64,000 nucleotides of DNA from Streptomyces roseoviridis (GTDB lineage Bacteria > Actinomycetota > Actinomycetes > Streptomycetales > Streptomycetaceae): positions 4,402,001 through 4,466,000 of the forward strand of contig NZ_BAAAWU010000001.1 of NCBI RefSeq assembly GCF_039535235.1, written 5' to 3'. A program made the translations under genes and the position numbers. Positions 1-7,593 of this stretch are shown here, in pieces; the first letter of the stretch is position 1; each line of letters starts with the position of its first letter. The notes under the pieces are model-generated. The model worked only from the letters and a program-made list of their open reading frames with translations, was not told where the DNA came from and searched no databases.

Positions 1-215
1 TCCATGCGCCGGATCTCCTGCGGGCTGAGCCCGTGCGCCTCGGCGTCGAAGTCGATCTCGGCCGCCACCCGGGAACGGAACGGCGACGGGTCGAAGAAGG
101 TGATGCCGCGGGTCGCCGTGCGGCCCTCGCTCAGCAGCGACCAGAAGGCGTCACGGCCCACGCCGCCGGGGGCCAGGACCTCCAGGCCCGTGATGACTAC
201 GCGTCGGCCGCTCAC
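1..215 (-). CDS. type II polyketide ketosynthase alpha (KS-alpha), N-terminal fragment
   Basis: Ketosynthase alpha of an aromatic (type II) polyketide synthase. With KS-beta it would condense malonyl units carried on an acyl carrier protein. Only the first 71 residues are present and the gene runs off the left edge. Visible are the thiolase-fold start RRVVITG, the VLAPGG turn, FFDPSPFRSRVA and a HGLSPQEIRRM helix; the catalytic Cys lies outside the window. The GTG start overlaps the stop of the upstream cyclase by four bases (GTGA), which implies translational coupling and no promoter of its own. Cyclase followed by KS-alpha is the order in angucycline clusters (jadI-jadA). The product class is inferred from neighbours, since KS-beta, ACP and ketoreductase are not visible. 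Confidence 0.9.
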   Translation of the reverse strand, partial: MSGRRVVITGLEVLAPGGVGRDAFWSLLSEGRTATRGITFFDPSPFRSRVAAEIDFDAEAHGLSPQEIRRM

Positions 216-541
216 TGCGTGCCCTCCCAGTGGTAGAAGCGGGTCGCCATGGCGTCCGCGGGCGAGCGCCAGGTCGCCGGGTCGTACGCCTCGATGAACG
301 GCTTCAGGTCTTCGCTGATCCGCACGAAGCGCGGGTCGTGCTTCGCCTCCTCGATCTGCTTGCCGCCCTGGTCGGTGTCGAAGTCCTGGAGGTGGAAGTA
401 GAGGCCGCGGTAGTGGAAGAGCTGGCGCCGGCGCGTGCCCATCCGGTGCGGCATCTCGGTGGCATCGAACGCGCGGAAGAGATCGGCCACGTTGCCGCTC
501 GATCCGGGCTCCATCCGTGCCACGATCAGATTGCTGTGCAT
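212..541 (-). CDS. TcmI-family aromatic polyketide cyclase (JadI/UrdF-like)
   Basis: A 109-residue ferredoxin-like-fold polyketide cyclase that would close a ring of the nascent poly-beta-ketone. Family signatures are HSNLIVARMEPGS at the N-terminus, EMPHRMGTRRRQLF, YRGLYFHLQDF and the C-terminal DPATWRSPADAMA. The length is normal for the family. I chose ATG 541 over the upstream TTG at 556 because GGAG sits about ten bases before it. The similarity is stronger to the angucycline fourth-ring cyclases (JadI, UrdF) than to TcmI itself; this is recalled from the family, not computed. Its TGA overlaps the KS-alpha GTG, so it probably leads the minimal-PKS transcript. Its promoter should lie in 542-790. 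Confidence 0.9.
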   Translation of the reverse strand: MHSNLIVARMEPGSSGNVADLFRAFDATEMPHRMGTRRRQLFHYRGLYFHLQDFDTDQGGKQIEEAKHDPRFVRISEDLKPFIEAYDPATWRSPADAMATRFYHWEGTQ

Positions 542-790
542 ACGATTCTTCTCCAAGTGGAAAGCCGTACGGCGGACTGGAGTTTCACGTCACGTCGACG
601 GTTCGACAGCAAGAGGGCCGGAACCGGACGGAGTCAAAAAAAGAGGGCGCTTTGACAAAGCGCCGGACTCTGACATCTATGTTCTTCGGTGACACCCCCT
701 CGTTCAAGGGGAGTCATGTCAAATCTCCGTGCAGGAACTACAGGAATTGCACGGGCCAAGGCGTGACTGTGGGTTACGTCACGTGCCGGC
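542..790. promoter_or_regulatory. intergenic leader of the cyclase/PKS operon
   Basis: A 249-bp gap with no convincing gene. On the minus strand it holds a TTGACA box near 717-722, a CCCCTT/AAGGGG-type small inverted repeat just after it, the T-tailed hairpin at 636-664, and about 95 bases of sequence before the cyclase that should contain its promoter. I could not assign a single -10/-35 pair with confidence. Confidence 0.4.
636..664 (-). terminator. intrinsic terminator or attenuator ahead of the PKS operon
   Basis: Read on the minus strand, an 8-bp perfect stem GGCGCTTT/AAAGCGCC with a 3-base loop is followed by CTC and seven T residues. A U-tract this clear is unusual in Streptomyces. 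It lies 127 bases after the carboxyltransferase stop and about 95 bases before the cyclase start. It can end the carboxylase transcript or attenuate read-through into the PKS genes. Confidence 0.8.
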
Positions 791-2365
791 TCACTGCGGG
801 GCGTTGCCGTGCTTGCGCGAGGGCAGGTCCGCGTGCTTGGCGCGCAGCATCGCGAGGGACCGGATCAGCACCGAGCGGGTCTCCCGCGGGTCGATGACGT
901 CGTCGATCAGCCCGCGCTCGGCCGCGTAGTAGGGGTGCATCAGCTCGTTCTTGTACTCCTCGATGCGCTGCCTGCGCACGGCCTCCGGGTCCTCGGCGGC
1001 GTTGATCTCCCGCCGGAAGATGACGTTGGCCGCGCCCTCGGCGCCCATCACCGCGATCTCGTTGGTCGGCCACGCCAGCGCCAGGTCCGCGCCGATCGAG
1101 CGCGAGTCCATGACGATGTACGCGCCGCCGTAGGCCTTGCGCAGCACCAGCGAGATCCGCGGCACGGTCGCGTTGCAGTAGGCGTACAGGAGCTTGGCCC
1201 CGCGCCGGATGATGCCGTTGTGCTCCTGGTCCACGCCCGGCAGGAAGCCGGGCACGTCGACCAGGGTGATCAGCGGGATGTTGAAGGCGTCGCAGAACTG
1301 CACGAACCGCGCGCCCTTCTCCGAGGCGTTGATGTCGAGCACACCGGCCATGGAGGCCGGCTGGTTGGCGACGATGCCGACCACGTGCCCGTCGAGCCGG
1401 GCGAAGGCGCAGACGATGTTCGTCGCCCAGGCCGGGTGCACCTCGAAGTAGTCGCCGTCGTCGACGACCTCCTCGATCACCTTGCGGATGTCGTACGCCT
1501 GCCCGGCGCCGGACGGCACCAGGTCGAGCAGCGCGTCGTTGATCCGGTCGACCGGGTCGCCGGAGCGCTCCACCGGCGACAGCTCGCGGTTGTTGGCGGG
1601 CAGCAGCGAGAGCAGGTAGCGGACGTCCTCGATGCACTCCTCCTCGGTGTCGTACGCGAAGTGCGACACGCCCGAGGTGGCCGAGTGGACGTCGGCGCCA
1701 CCCAGCCCGTTCTGCGAGATCTCCTCGCCGGTGACCGCCTTGACGACGTCCGGACCGGTGATGAACATCTGCGAGGTCTCGCGGACCATGAACACGAAGT
1801 CCGTGAGCGCGGGGGAGTAGGCGGCGCCGCCCGCGCACGGGCCGAGCATCACCGAGATCTGCGGGATCACCCCGGAGGAGCGGGTGTTGCGCTGGAAGAT
1901 GCCCCCGTAGCCGGCGAGCGCGGTGACGCCCTCCTGGATGCGGGCGCCCGCCCCGTCGTTGAGCGAGACCAGCGGGGCGCCGGCCGCCTCGGCCAGGTCC
2001 ATGATCTTGTGGATCTTCTGCGCGTGGGCCTCGCCGAGCGCACCGCCGAAGATCCGGAAGTCATGGGCGTAGACGAAGACGGTGCGGCCGTGGACGGTGC
2101 CCCAGCCGGTGACGACGCCGTCGCTGTACGGCTTCTTGTCCTCCAGCCCGAAGCCGCTGGCCCGGTGCCGCCGCAGCGGCTCGACCTCGTTGAACGAGCC
2201 CTTGTCCAGGAGCAGGGCGATCCGCTCCTGCGCGGTCAGCTTGCCCTTGCTGTGCTGGCGTTCGGTGGCCGCCGGGTCGGGGCCCTGCCGCGCGCTCTCC
2301 TTGATCTCGGCCAGCTCGTCGATCCGGGCCTGGATCGAGTCCTGCGGTGTGCCTGCTGTGGCCAT
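791..2365 (-). CDS. acyl-CoA carboxylase carboxyltransferase (beta) subunit
   Basis: A 524-residue carboxyltransferase of the AccB/PccB type. It would transfer CO2 from the biotinylated alpha subunit to acetyl- or propionyl-CoA, supplying malonyl-CoA for the polyketide synthase. Visible are the RIALLLDKGSF start of the domain, the paired oxyanion segments GAGARIQEG and VDVPGFLPG, GPCAGGAAYSPA, and SLVLRKAYGGAY; the length is usual for the family. GGAGG ten bases before ATG 2365 supports that start. It follows the TetR gene on the same strand after a 51-bp gap. Its partner is the biotin carboxylase at 5671-7425. I see no small epsilon subunit nearby. A propionyl-CoA preference cannot be excluded from sequence alone. 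Confidence 0.92.
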   Translation of the reverse strand: MATAGTPQDSIQARIDELAEIKESARQGPDPAATERQHSKGKLTAQERIALLLDKGSFNEVEPLRRHRASGFGLEDKKPYSDGVVTGWGTVHGRTVFVYAHDFRIFGGALGEAHAQKIHKIMDLAEAAGAPLVSLNDGAGARIQEGVTALAGYGGIFQRNTRSSGVIPQISVMLGPCAGGAAYSPALTDFVFMVRETSQMFITGPDVVKAVTGEEISQNGLGGADVHSATSGVSHFAYDTEEECIEDVRYLLSLLPANNRELSPVERSGDPVDRINDALLDLVPSGAGQAYDIRKVIEEVVDDGDYFEVHPAWATNIVCAFARLDGHVVGIVANQPASMAGVLDINASEKGARFVQFCDAFNIPLITLVDVPGFLPGVDQEHNGIIRRGAKLLYAYCNATVPRISLVLRKAYGGAYIVMDSRSIGADLALAWPTNEIAVMGAEGAANVIFRREINAAEDPEAVRRQRIEEYKNELMHPYYAAERGLIDDVIDPRETRSVLIRSLAMLRAKHADLPSRKHGNAPQ

Positions 2366-2416
2366 GGTGTTCCCCACCTCCATGGGTCGCGGTTCGTGGG
2401 TCGTGTGGTGCGTGGA

Positions 2417-3076
2417 TCAGCGGTCGGCGCCCGGCCGGTACAGCCGGATGAAGTCGGCGACACCGGCGCTGATCACCGCGTCGCGCTCGAAGTCCGACAG
2501 CGGCACGGCGCCGTGGAAGGACCGCTGGACGACACCGCCCGCGACCAGCTGGACGAAGCGCTCGGCGGCGTGCTCCGGGTCCTCGAAGGAGAGCAGCCCC
2601 TGCTCGGCGACGCGGGCGAGCCGGCGGGCCAGCTCGCGGTTGGCCTGCCGCGGACCGGCGGTCCGCCACATCTCGACCACCCCGGCCGGCCACGTCGCGA
2701 TCTCGGCGCCCAGGTGCCGCACGATCGCGAAGTGCTCCGGGAAGGCGGCCAGCGGCGTCAGCCAGGCGCGGCCCAGCTCCGTCAGGTCCTTCTCCAGGTC
2801 GGTGATCTCCGACAGGTGCTCCTCGGCGATGACGGTCAGCGAGGCGGCGACCGACGCGGCGCCCTCCAGGAGGACGGCGAGCAGCAGCCGCTCCTTGTCC
2901 TTGAAGTAGTGCGTGACGGTGGCCTCGTCGAGCCCGCACTCCACGGCGACGTCCAGGACGCCGGTGTGGGTCCAGCCCTCGCGGGCGAAGACGGCACGGG
3001 CCGCCTGGACGATGTCCCTGCGCTCCTCCGCCGAGCCGGCCTGGACGGGGGCGCTCGTTGCCTGCTGGATGGTCAT
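2417..3076 (-). CDS. TetR-family regulator coupled to exporter
   Basis: A 219-residue TetR-type repressor. The N-terminal helix-turn-helix runs from AARAVFAREGWTHTGV to EATVTHYFKDKERLL (about residues 25-65), and the remainder is an all-helical ligand-binding domain. ATG 3076 has GGAGG about eight bases upstream and overlaps the stop of the MFS gene (ATGA), so the exporter and repressor are made from one mRNA. The likely job, inferred from this pairing, is sensing the pathway product and derepressing the exporter. It lies between the exporter and carboxylase genes of the PKS flank. It lacks the receptor-type signature of the butyrolactone-binding TetR proteins further right. Confidence 0.88.
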   Translation of the reverse strand: MTIQQATSAPVQAGSAEERRDIVQAARAVFAREGWTHTGVLDVAVECGLDEATVTHYFKDKERLLLAVLLEGAASVAASLTVIAEEHLSEITDLEKDLTELGRAWLTPLAAFPEHFAIVRHLGAEIATWPAGVVEMWRTAGPRQANRELARRLARVAEQGLLSFEDPEHAAERFVQLVAGGVVQRSFHGAVPLSDFERDAVISAGVADFIRLYRPGADR

Positions 3077-4368
3077 GGTGTGTTCCTCCGTGTGAGGTGC
3101 GGATCTATGGCGTGCGGGTCTTCCCGGGCGTACGGGACCGAGGACGCCCCGGGCCGGTGCCCTCCGGTCCGCAGGTGCGCGGCCAGCACGGCGAGGGCGG
3201 CCAGGAGCGTGGCGCCGCCGCCCGCCAGGAGCCCGGCGCGGGCGCCGTACCGCTCGCTGAGGGCGCCGATCAGGAGGGCGCCCAGGGGAGTGGTCCCCTG
3301 GAAGACGAGCGTGTAGAGGGCCATCACCCGTCCCCGGTAGGCGGGGTCGGTGCCCAGCTGGATGCGGTGGTTGGCCGCCTGGGCGAAGTAGAGCGAGCCG
3401 AATCCGGTGCACAGCAGCAGCACCGCGGCCCAGGCGTAGGTGGGGGCGAGCCCGGCCGCGCACTGGAGGATCCCGGCGGCGAGGGCGGAGCCGATGACGA
3501 CACCGGCCGCGGGCCGGCCGCGGCGGCGCGTGGTGACGAACGCCGCGAGCAGCGAACCGGCCGCGAAGGCCGTGGTGAGCAGCCCGAAGGCGGCGGCGTC
3601 CGCGTGGAACTCGGTCTTGGCGAGCAGCGGCAGGGTGAGCTGGAAGTTGAAGCCCAGCATGCCGACGACGGCCACGAGGACCATCGGGAGCAGCAGGTCG
3701 CGGCGGGTCGCCATGTGCCGTACGCCGTCCATGACGGGCGCCCGCGCGGGCCGCCGCTTCGAGCGGTGCAGCTCCCCGGGACGCATCGCGCGCAGGGCGG
3801 CGACGGTCGCCAGGTAGCTGACCGCGTTGAGCAGCATCACGGTCGCGGTGCCGAACCAGCCGATCAGCAGGCCCGCCAGCGCCGGCCCGGCGACCCGCGC
3901 CACGTTGAAGTACGCGGCGCTGAGCGCCGAGGCGTTGGGCAGCAGGTCGGCGCCGACGAGCTCGCTGACGAAGGACATCCGGGTGGGCACCTCGACCGCG
4001 TTGACGATGCCGAGTGCGAGGGCGAAGAGGCAGACGTGCCACAGTCCGGCCGCGCCGGTGAGCACGAGGACTCCGAGGAGGAGCGCCAGGACGCCCGACA
4101 CGAGGTTGGCGGCCATCAGCAGCCGGCGCTTGTCGTGGCGGTCGGCGAGCCCGCCCGCGTAGAGGGTGAGCAGCAGCAGCGGCGCGAACTGCAGGGCGGT
4201 CACGACGCCCAGGGCGGTCCCGGAGTCGCCGGTCAGAAAGAGCACGAGCCAGTCCTGGGCGACGACCATCATCCAGGTGCCGGCGACGGAGACGAGCTGT
4301 CCCGCCGCGAAGAGCCGGAAGTTGCGGACGGACAGGGACTGGAGCGTGCCCGCGAGAGGTGATCTCAT
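3073..4368 (-). CDS. MFS exporter of the PKS cluster
   Basis: A 431-residue 12-TM major facilitator protein of the MFS_3/enterobactin-exporter-like type: N-terminal FRLFAAGQLVSVAGTWM, loop motif GGLADRHDKRRLL, and a matching C-terminal half with GRVMALYTLVFQG. It probably exports the cluster's polyketide, inferred from its position and from coupling to a TetR gene through an ATGA overlap. ATG 4368 was chosen because GGAAGAG lies directly upstream; an in-frame GTG at 4401 has no ribosome site. The gene diverges from the OvmZ-like gene at 4680, with a 311-bp shared promoter region between them. Confidence 0.88.
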   Translation of the reverse strand: MRSPLAGTLQSLSVRNFRLFAAGQLVSVAGTWMMVVAQDWLVLFLTGDSGTALGVVTALQFAPLLLLTLYAGGLADRHDKRRLLMAANLVSGVLALLLGVLVLTGAAGLWHVCLFALALGIVNAVEVPTRMSFVSELVGADLLPNASALSAAYFNVARVAGPALAGLLIGWFGTATVMLLNAVSYLATVAALRAMRPGELHRSKRRPARAPVMDGVRHMATRRDLLLPMVLVAVVGMLGFNFQLTLPLLAKTEFHADAAAFGLLTTAFAAGSLLAAFVTTRRRGRPAAGVVIGSALAAGILQCAAGLAPTYAWAAVLLLCTGFGSLYFAQAANHRIQLGTDPAYRGRVMALYTLVFQGTTPLGALLIGALSERYGARAGLLAGGGATLLAALAVLAAHLRTGGHRPGASSVPYAREDPHAIDPHLTRRNTP

Positions 4369-4679
4369 CTCTTCCTTGGCTTCAGGAGAATACGGGCGCA
4401 CGGCAAGGGAATCTGCCCTATAGCTTCTTCGGCCCCGGTCCCGCGGTCAATCATTCCCATGTCAGATCCAGGTCAAGGCATGTCAGGAATGGCCGGTTCC
4501 GTAGGAGGGTGTGAATTCGTGTCAGAGCAGCGAAAAGACATGGGTGGTATTCATCGAATTCCGTCACGTACTACAGGTGACATTCCCCGGCCCTTGCGGC
4601 CCCGATAATCGCGGAAATACGGTTCCCGGGTCCGTGGGCGCCTCCGACCGGAGGTCGCCGAGACTCAGGGGGTAATCGA
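4369..4679. promoter_or_regulatory. divergent promoter region with spaced GTCA direct repeats
   Basis: A 311-bp non-coding gap between the exporter (minus) and the OvmZ-like gene (plus). Three heptamers beginning GTCA start at 4461 (GTCAGAT), 4472 (GTCAAGG) and 4482 (GTCAGGA), a 10-11-bp pitch, and a further GTCAGAG starts at 4521. This spacing is what SARP-type activators recognise (one helical turn). No gene is visible in the gap. Confidence 0.4.
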
Positions 4680-5591
4680 ATGTCCGTGGTGACGACCGTC
4701 TGCGCAGGAGCGGGCTGTGTCCGGCGCGAAGCCGCCGGACGGGCCAGACGCCCGGCCGCGGCCGCCAGCCGCCTCTGCCTGGACTGCCACGAGCGTCTGG
4801 TGCGGGACCTGAACCGGCTGCCGGAGCTGTACGAGGAGTGCGCCCGGCACCTCGACGGCAGCGGCGGGGACCGCGGCCTGGAGAAGACCTCGGGCGGCCC
4901 GTTGCCCGGGATGCCCTTCAACCTGCGCGCGGCGGACGTGCGCACCTCCATCCTGGCGGTGCTCAGCGGCTGGGCCGGCCTGGTCCTGGAGGAGCGGGGC
5001 CTCGCCGGCCCGCGGCGCGCCGTCGGCCCGCTGGTCCACTTCCTGACCCGGCACGGCAGCTGGCTCGCGGCGCACGACGCCGCGGGCGAGGTGTCCGCCG
5101 AGGTCGCCCAGCTGGTCCGCAGGGCGCTCGGCGTGATCGACCCGGCGACCAGCCGGCGCATCGCGGTGGGCGAGTGCGTCGAGCCCGGCTGCTCGGGCGC
5201 GCTCACCGCGGTCGTACGGCCCCGCCAGCCGCAGCTGCCCGCCACGATCACCTGTGGCGCCGACTCCTCCCACCACTGGGTCGGCCACGAGTGGCTCCAG
5301 CTCAGCCGCCGCATCGGCGCGGCGACGGCGGGCGCGAGCCGGGCGGACGAGGAGGGCGGCGGCACCGGGACGGCGGCCGTTCCCGCGCGGACGGGCACGG
5401 TCACGGACCTGGACGCGGAGGTGCGCTGGATGACCGCCGCGGACATCGCCCGGCTGTGGGACATGCCGCCGGGCAGCGTCTACCGCCACGCCAGCACGCA
5501 GAAGTGGCGCCGCCGCAGCCGCAACGGCCGGACCTACTACCACGCCGGCGACGTCTACGAGACGCTGCACCGGCGCGACGAGGCGGCGTAG
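4680..5591 (+). CDS. OvmZ-like zinc-finger/HTH protein of type II PKS clusters
   Basis: A 303-residue protein of the OvmZ type found in aromatic polyketide clusters; the biochemical role is not known to me. Visible are Cys pairs in the first 40 residues (CAGAGC, CLDC), a second Cys set in the middle (CVEPGC and CGAD, with HHW nearby) that could bind zinc, and a C-terminal excisionase/MerR-like helix-turn-helix (MTAADIARLWDMPPGSVYRH, then WRRRSRNGRTYYH). ATG 4680 follows GGGGG by seven bases. It is transcribed away from the exporter and ends at a strong hairpin. A DNA-binding role is likely but is an inference from the HTH only. Confidence 0.8.
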   Translation: MSVVTTVCAGAGCVRREAAGRARRPAAAASRLCLDCHERLVRDLNRLPELYEECARHLDGSGGDRGLEKTSGGPLPGMPFNLRAADVRTSILAVLSGWAGLVLEERGLAGPRRAVGPLVHFLTRHGSWLAAHDAAGEVSAEVAQLVRRALGVIDPATSRRIAVGECVEPGCSGALTAVVRPRQPQLPATITCGADSSHHWVGHEWLQLSRRIGAATAGASRADEEGGGTGTAAVPARTGTVTDLDAEVRWMTAADIARLWDMPPGSVYRHASTQKWRRRSRNGRTYYHAGDVYETLHRRDEAA

Positions 5592-5619
5592 GCACCACCC
5601 GTCGGCCCGGTCCGACGGC

Positions 5620-5654
5620 CACGAGGGCTCCTGGCATCGCCAGGAGCCCTCGTG
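5620..5654. terminator. bidirectional hairpin terminator
   Basis: A perfect 16-bp stem (CACGAGGGCTCCTGGC and its complement) with a 3-base ATC loop. It lies 29 bp after the OvmZ-like stop and 17 bp after the converging biotin carboxylase stop, so it can end both transcripts. There is no long T-tract, as is usual in Streptomyces. Confidence 0.85.
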
Positions 5655-5670
5655 CGTGGTGCGGTCTGCA

Positions 5671-7425
5671 TCAGTCCTTGATCTCGCAGATGGCGGCGCC
5701 GGAGGTGAGGGAGGCGCCGACCTCGGCGGTGAGGCCCTTGACGGTGCCGGACTTGTGGGCGTTGAGGGGCTGTTCCATCTTCATGGCTTCGAGGACGACG
5801 ATGAGGTCGCCCTCCTTGACCTCCTGGCCCTCCTCGACCGCGATCTTGACGATCGTGCCCTGCATCGGGGAGGCGAGGGTGTCGCCGGAGGCGGTCGGGC
5901 CGGACTTCTTGGCCGCCCGTCGCTTCGGCTTGGCACCGGCGGCCAGGCCCGTGCGCGCGAGGGTCATGCCGAGCGACGACGGCAGGGAGACCTCGAGTCG
6001 CTTGCCTCCGACCTCGACGACGATGGTCTCGCGGCCGGTTTCGTCTTCGTCGGTGTCGCCGGCTGCGGGGGTGAAGGGCTTGATGTCGTTGGTGAACTCG
6101 GTCTCGATCCAGCGGGTGTGGACGCGGAACGGGTCGGCGGTGAAGGCGGGGTCGGTGACGACGGCCTGGTGGAAGGGGATGGCGGTGGCCATGCCTTCGA
6201 CCTTGAACTCGGCGAGGGCGCGGGCGGCGCGCTGGAGGGCCTGTTCGCGGGTGGCGCCGGTGATGACGAGTTTGGCGAGGAGGGAGTCCCAGGCGGGGCC
6301 GATGACGCTGCCGGATTCGACGCCGGCGTCGAGGCGGACGCCGGGGCCGGTGGGCGGGGTGAAGGTGGTGACGGTGCCGGGGGCGGGGAGGAAGTTGCGG
6401 CCGGGGTCTTCGCCGTTGATGCGGAACTCGAAGGAGTGGCCGCGGATTTCGGGGTCGTCGTAGCCGAGTTCCTCGCCGTCGGCGATGCGGAACATCTCGC
6501 GGACGAGGTCGATGCCGGTGACTTCTTCGGTGACGGGGTGTTCGACCTGGAGGCGGGTGTTGACCTCGAGGAAGGAGATGGTGCCGTCGGTGCCGACGAG
6601 GAATTCGACGGTGCCGGCGCCGACGTAGCCGGCTTCCTTGAGGATCGCCTTGGAGGCGCGGTACAGCTCCGCGTTCTGTGCTTCGGTGAGGAAGGGGGCG
6701 GGGGCTTCCTCGACGAGCTTTTGGTGGCGGCGCTGGAGGGAGCAGTCGCGGGTGGAGACGACGACGACGTTGCCGTGGGTGTCGGCGAGGCACTGGGTTT
6801 CGACGTGGCGGGGCTTGTCGAGGTAGCGCTCGACGAAGCATTCGCCGCGGCCGAAGGCGGCGACGGCTTCGCGGACGGCGGAGTCGTAGAGTTCGGGCAC
6901 TTCTTCGAGGGTGCGGGCGACCTTCAGGCCGCGGCCGCCGCCGCCGAAGGCGGCCTTGATCGCGATGGGCAGGCCGTGCTGCTGGGCGAAGGCGACGACC
7001 TCGTCGGCGCCGGAGACGGGGTCGGGGGTGCCGGCGACGAGCGGGGCGCCGGCGCGCTGGGCGATGTGACGGGCGGCGACCTTGTCGCCGAGGTCGCGGA
7101 TGGCCTGCGGGGGCGGGCCGATCCAGATCAGTCCGGCGTCCAGGACGGCCTGGGCGAACTCGGCGTTCTCGGAGAGGAACCCGTAACCGGGGTGCACCGC
7201 GTCCGCACCCGAGTCCTTCGCCGCCGACAGCACCTTGTCGACATCCAGATAGCTGGTGGCCGGGGTGTCGCCACCGAGCGCGAACGCCTCGTCCGCGGCC
7301 CGGACGTGCAGGGCGTCCCGGTCCGGGTCCGCGTAGACGGCCACACTCGCGATCCCGGCGTCCCGGCACGCACGGGCCACCCGGACAGCGATTTCGCCAC
7401 GGTTGGCGATGAGCACCTTGCGCAC
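5671..7425 (-). CDS. biotin carboxylase/BCCP alpha subunit of acyl-CoA carboxylase
   Basis: A 584-residue alpha subunit (AccA2/JadJ type) that carboxylates its own biotin with ATP and bicarbonate, then passes CO2 to a carboxyltransferase such as the one at 791-2365. Domains in order: biotin carboxylase N-domain (KVLIANRGEIAVR), ATP-grasp with the glycine loop FGGGGRGLK and the EVNTRLQVEHPVTE active-site strand, carboxylase C-domain, an Ala/Lys linker, and a biotinyl domain with EAMKM (biotin Lys near residue 549). GTG 7425 is preceded by GAGG. It is very similar to the housekeeping AccA2 as I recall it, so it is probably a cluster-borne paralogue that raises malonyl-CoA supply. Confidence 0.93.
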   Translation of the reverse strand: MRKVLIANRGEIAVRVARACRDAGIASVAVYADPDRDALHVRAADEAFALGGDTPATSYLDVDKVLSAAKDSGADAVHPGYGFLSENAEFAQAVLDAGLIWIGPPPQAIRDLGDKVAARHIAQRAGAPLVAGTPDPVSGADEVVAFAQQHGLPIAIKAAFGGGGRGLKVARTLEEVPELYDSAVREAVAAFGRGECFVERYLDKPRHVETQCLADTHGNVVVVSTRDCSLQRRHQKLVEEAPAPFLTEAQNAELYRASKAILKEAGYVGAGTVEFLVGTDGTISFLEVNTRLQVEHPVTEEVTGIDLVREMFRIADGEELGYDDPEIRGHSFEFRINGEDPGRNFLPAPGTVTTFTPPTGPGVRLDAGVESGSVIGPAWDSLLAKLVITGATREQALQRAARALAEFKVEGMATAIPFHQAVVTDPAFTADPFRVHTRWIETEFTNDIKPFTPAAGDTDEDETGRETIVVEVGGKRLEVSLPSSLGMTLARTGLAAGAKPKRRAAKKSGPTASGDTLASPMQGTIVKIAVEEGQEVKEGDLIVVLEAMKMEQPLNAHKSGTVKGLTAEVGASLTSGAAICEIKD

Positions 7426-7593
7426 GATGCCTCACTTCTGCTGAGAGTACGAATACGTCCGGCCGGCCCGCCCGTCTGGCGAGCTCCCGGCCGGTCCTGC
7501 GGGTCGGTTCCGCCGCGGCGGCAGGCACCCCGTACGGGCACGTGCCGCCACGGCACGGTCAGCACGCGGAGGTGCTCACCGGGCGGACGTGCG

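Noticed and set aside
809..3316. 835-residue frame on the plus strand opposite the carboxylase and TetR genes
   Set aside because: It mirrors two genes with clear family motifs, is rich in Arg/His/Val/Gly with no domain, and has no ribosome site. A shadow of high-GC coding DNA.
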